Assembly (NCBI RefSeq): GCF_000585375.1
Contig: NZ_KK073874.1
Span: 3,844,001 to 3,908,000 of the forward strand
Direction: 5' to 3'
DNA from: Cryptosporangium arvum DSM 44712
GTDB lineage: Bacteria; Actinomycetota; Actinomycetes; Mycobacteriales; Cryptosporangiaceae
Length of the DNA stretch: 64,000 bases
Part shown: in pieces, positions 62,016 through 64,000 of the stretch
How positions within the stretch are numbered: position 1 is the stretch's first letter
Layout: each line of letters opens with the position of its first letter
Notes under the pieces: model-generated
Told to the model about the DNA's origin: nothing
The model's database searches: none
Seen by the model: only the letters and a program-made list of their open reading frames with translations
Made by a program: the position numbers and the translations under genes

Positions 62016-63104
62016 ATGCCGGTCGAAATCGCGCTGTGGCGCGCTGATACCGACCCGCCATCTCGTCTGGCGCCCACGGGTGTGCCGCTGGAGTCCCAGC
62101 TCGAGCAGCTCATCGAGACCGACCCGGCAATCCTCGGCGAACCCTTGCTGCTGATCGGCCGACAGGTGCCGACCGGCTACGGCACGTTCATCGACCTGCT
62201 CGCGGTCGATGCCGAGGGTGGTCTGCACGTCCTGGAGCTCAAACGCGCCCGGACGCCGCGGGAAGTCGTAGCGCAGACCCTGGACTACGGATCCTGGGTG
62301 GTCGGGCTCAGCCACTCCGACGTCCATGAAGTGTTCGCCGGCTACCGGCCCGGCCTCCCGTTCGAGGCGGCCTTCGCCGAGCGGTTCGGAGCAGCCCCGC
62401 CCGACGAACTCAACACCCGCCAGCATCTGACGATCGTCGCCAGTGACATCGACCCAGCGACCGAACGCATCGTGTCCTACCTCAACACCGGCTTCGCTGT
62501 ACCGGTCAATGTCTTGTTCTTCCGCTACTTCACCGACGCAGATCGCTCCTACCTAGCCCGTACCTGGCTTCTCGACGACGCGCCCAGCATCGGCGGCCGC
62601 CCGACGGGCACACGCCGCGGCACTCGCGAGGAGTGGAACGGACAGGACTGGTACGTCGCGTTCGGCGAAGAGGCCGGCTCACGGAATTGGGACGACGCGC
62701 GCAGCTACGGCTTCGTCTCGGCCGGCGGCGGGACATGGTTCACCAAGACGCTACGAGCGCTTCCGGTCGGCGCCCGCATCTTCGTCCATATTCCCAAGAA
62801 CGGGTACGTCGGCGTCGGAATCGTCGCCGGCCCCGCTCAGACATCCACCGACGCGGTCCTGACGATCAACCTCGACCGGCAGCAGTTCACCGACCTCGCC
62901 CTGCAGGGGTCCTACCGGCTCGGCGAACCGATCGACCCGGACCACGCCGAGTACATCGTCCCCGTGGAGTGGATCCATACCCGCGACCGCGATCAGGCGA
63001 TCTGGCAGCGCGGAATGTTCGCCAACCAGAACAGCGCGTGCAAACTGCGTAACCAATTCACTCTCGACGCGCTCAGCCGCGCCTTCGGCCTCGAGAACGG
63101 CTGA
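62016..63104 (+). CDS. NucS/DUF91-like nuclease with probable EVE-like C-terminal domain
   Basis: A 362-residue protein. Residues 25-100 form a PD-(D/E)xK nuclease of the NucS/DUF91 kind: FIDLLAVD (Asp 60), HVLELKRART (Glu 74, Lys 76) and a downstream VVAQTLDYGSW (Gln 87). Residues about 212-345 (YVAFGEEAGSRNWDDARSYG, WFTKTLRALPVGARIFVHIP, GYVGVGIVAG) resemble an EVE/PUA-superfamily domain that could recognise modified bases. ATG at 62016. Single gene. The pairing recalls modification-dependent restriction enzymes, but that role is inferred and the substrate is unknown. Confidence 0.75.
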   Translation: MPVEIALWRADTDPPSRLAPTGVPLESQLEQLIETDPAILGEPLLLIGRQVPTGYGTFIDLLAVDAEGGLHVLELKRARTPREVVAQTLDYGSWVVGLSHSDVHEVFAGYRPGLPFEAAFAERFGAAPPDELNTRQHLTIVASDIDPATERIVSYLNTGFAVPVNVLFFRYFTDADRSYLARTWLLDDAPSIGGRPTGTRRGTREEWNGQDWYVAFGEEAGSRNWDDARSYGFVSAGGGTWFTKTLRALPVGARIFVHIPKNGYVGVGIVAGPAQTSTDAVLTINLDRQQFTDLALQGSYRLGEPIDPDHAEYIVPVEWIHTRDRDQAIWQRGMFANQNSACKLRNQFTLDALSRAFGLENG

Positions 63105-63181
63105 CGAGTGACGCGCTCAACTGCCGGGCGCCACGCGTCGGTCGTACCGCACGGATCGTCTGCGCTTCGGGAGTTCGGACG

Positions 63182-64000
63182 TCACTCGAGGAGACCGATG
63201 CTGGCGAGCACCGCCGAGCGGTAGAGCACCAGCGGGTCAGCCGACCCGTCCAGGCGCACGAGGACGATCTGGTCCCGCGCGCCGAGCGACGCCCGGCCGC
63301 CGGCGCCATCGCGGAGCGACACGACGACGTGTCTTCCGTCCGGGGTCGCGACGATCTCGCCGAGCCGTTGATCGTCGCCGACGTCGAGGAGCTCGGTGCG
63401 TCGGCCGTAGATGTCCGCCACGAGGAGGGCGTCGTTCCGCTCGTACAGCATGCGGCCACGGGTCAGCGCGAGCCTCGGCTGCGCGTGCGACGGTGCCCTG
63501 GTGACGTCACCACCCGCAGTGAGTGTGAGAACTTCACCCCCGGGTGAGAACCGCAGTCCGGCCGGGGAATCCGCGTCCATCCCGGCGACACCGGTAGCCG
63601 CCGGCGTCGCCTTCACCGCACGGAGCTGAGCGATGGCCAGATCCGACGACCAGACGCGGGTGGGCGACGGCGTCCCGAGGTCGGGATCCTCGTCCACCTC
63701 CGCGATCAGCGCGTAGTCCCCCGCGAACGTCGCGGTGACTCTCCCGAGGTCCGCCGGCCCGCCGATGATGGGGCGGACCTTCCCGCTCGGAAGGTCGACG
63801 ACGAGCAGGCGGGCGTCCGCCGTCGCCACGGCGTAGCGCCCGTCCCGGGCCAACGACACGTCACCGACCGGGCGCACCAGCGTCCGGACCGTACCCGCCG
63901 GGCTGATCAGGCTGAGCGCCCGGAGCCCTCGCACCAGATGCACGGCGACGAACGCCCCCTCGGCGAACACACCCCGCGTGAACGCCGGGACGGTCGTGCG
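63182..64000 (-). CDS. Propeller-like protein, 5' end beyond window
   Basis: At least 273 residues; the frame stays open to the window edge, so the true start lies outside. Repeated motifs of the kind VSLARDGRYAVATADARLLV, GRVTATFAGDYALIAEVDED, LRFSPGGEVLTLTAGGD and EIVATPDGRHVVVSLRDG indicate beta-propeller blades of the WD40/TolB type. A GTG at 63970 is not preceded by a ribosome site. This could be the C-terminal part of a lipoprotein of the LpqB type or a separate propeller protein. Confidence 0.65.
   Translation of the reverse strand, partial: RTTVPAFTRGVFAEGAFVAVHLVRGLRALSLISPAGTVRTLVRPVGDVSLARDGRYAVATADARLLVVDLPSGKVRPIIGGPADLGRVTATFAGDYALIAEVDEDPDLGTPSPTRVWSSDLAIAQLRAVKATPAATGVAGMDADSPAGLRFSPGGEVLTLTAGGDVTRAPSHAQPRLALTRGRMLYERNDALLVADIYGRRTELLDVGDDQRLGEIVATPDGRHVVVSLRDGAGGRASLGARDQIVLVRLDGSADPLVLYRSAVLASIGLLE

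Noticed and set aside
1-64000. tRNA, rRNA, riboswitch or prophage genes
   Set aside because: None of the expected sequences or structural genes were seen, though a covariance-model search was not possible.

Overview
High-GC (about 70 %), GTG/TTG-start-rich DNA with AfsR/SARP, SigE-type and ECF sigma factors, CU044_5270-like and DUF6301 proteins and Hanks-type kinases. It is a chromosomal stretch of a filamentous actinobacterium (Cryptosporangium, Actinoplanes or Streptosporangium-like; genus is a guess). No rRNA, tRNA, CRISPR array, prophage or complete biosynthetic cluster was recognised. The window is accessory in character: many regulators, each next to its probable target, mixed with decayed transposons and broken genes.

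Layout. 0.1-6 kb: small protein, ECF sigma factor with membrane partner, ABM-like protein, small secreted protein, frameshifted acetyltransferase, epimerase with divergent MarR. 6-14.3 kb: AfsR-type regulator divergent from SDR and cupin genes, two broken flavoproteins facing each other, an IS5-type element with a probable frameshift signal, metallo-hydrolase, LysR divergent from an epimerase. 14.3-19.6 kb: two coupled secreted proteins, then two paralogous transmembrane Ser/Thr kinases flanking an FHA-wHTH protein. 19.6-26.3 kb: TetR, hydrolase, ABC transporter, SDR, MerR, DUF2255 and a Tap-like lipoprotein peptidase. 26.3-34.1 kb: truncated genes, a 1589-residue TIR-STAND protein, an IS110 remnant and a broken two-component system. 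34.2-42.3 kb: DUF6301/TY-Chap pair, SigE sigma and membrane partner, TetR with cupin and CMD genes, and a five-gene sigma/ABC-2 operon. 42.3-52.2 kb: DHFR-like and integrase-type pseudogenes, SnoaL, MFS and MMPL exporters, an intact NarL-type two-component system, a broken ISL3 element and GrpB. 52.2-64 kb: an uncertain ORF, an NAD(P)-binding protein and TetR sharing a double operator, a GNAT, a second sigma/anti-sigma/ABC-2 operon, a double SnoaL protein divergent from AraC, a NucS-like nuclease fused to a probable EVE-like domain, and a partial propeller-like gene running off the right edge.

How the genes work together. Most regulators lie head-to-head with an enzyme or exporter, and several of these gaps contain clear palindromes (5475-5499, 22974-22985, 37134-37154, 53813-53856), so local autoregulated circuits are the rule. 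Four sigma factors each precede a membrane protein, two of them within ABC-2 transporter operons. The best candidates for under-described biology are the TIR-STAND protein at 27574-32343, the kinase/FHA-wHTH/kinase triad at 15684-19556 and the nuclease/EVE-like fusion at 62016-63104.
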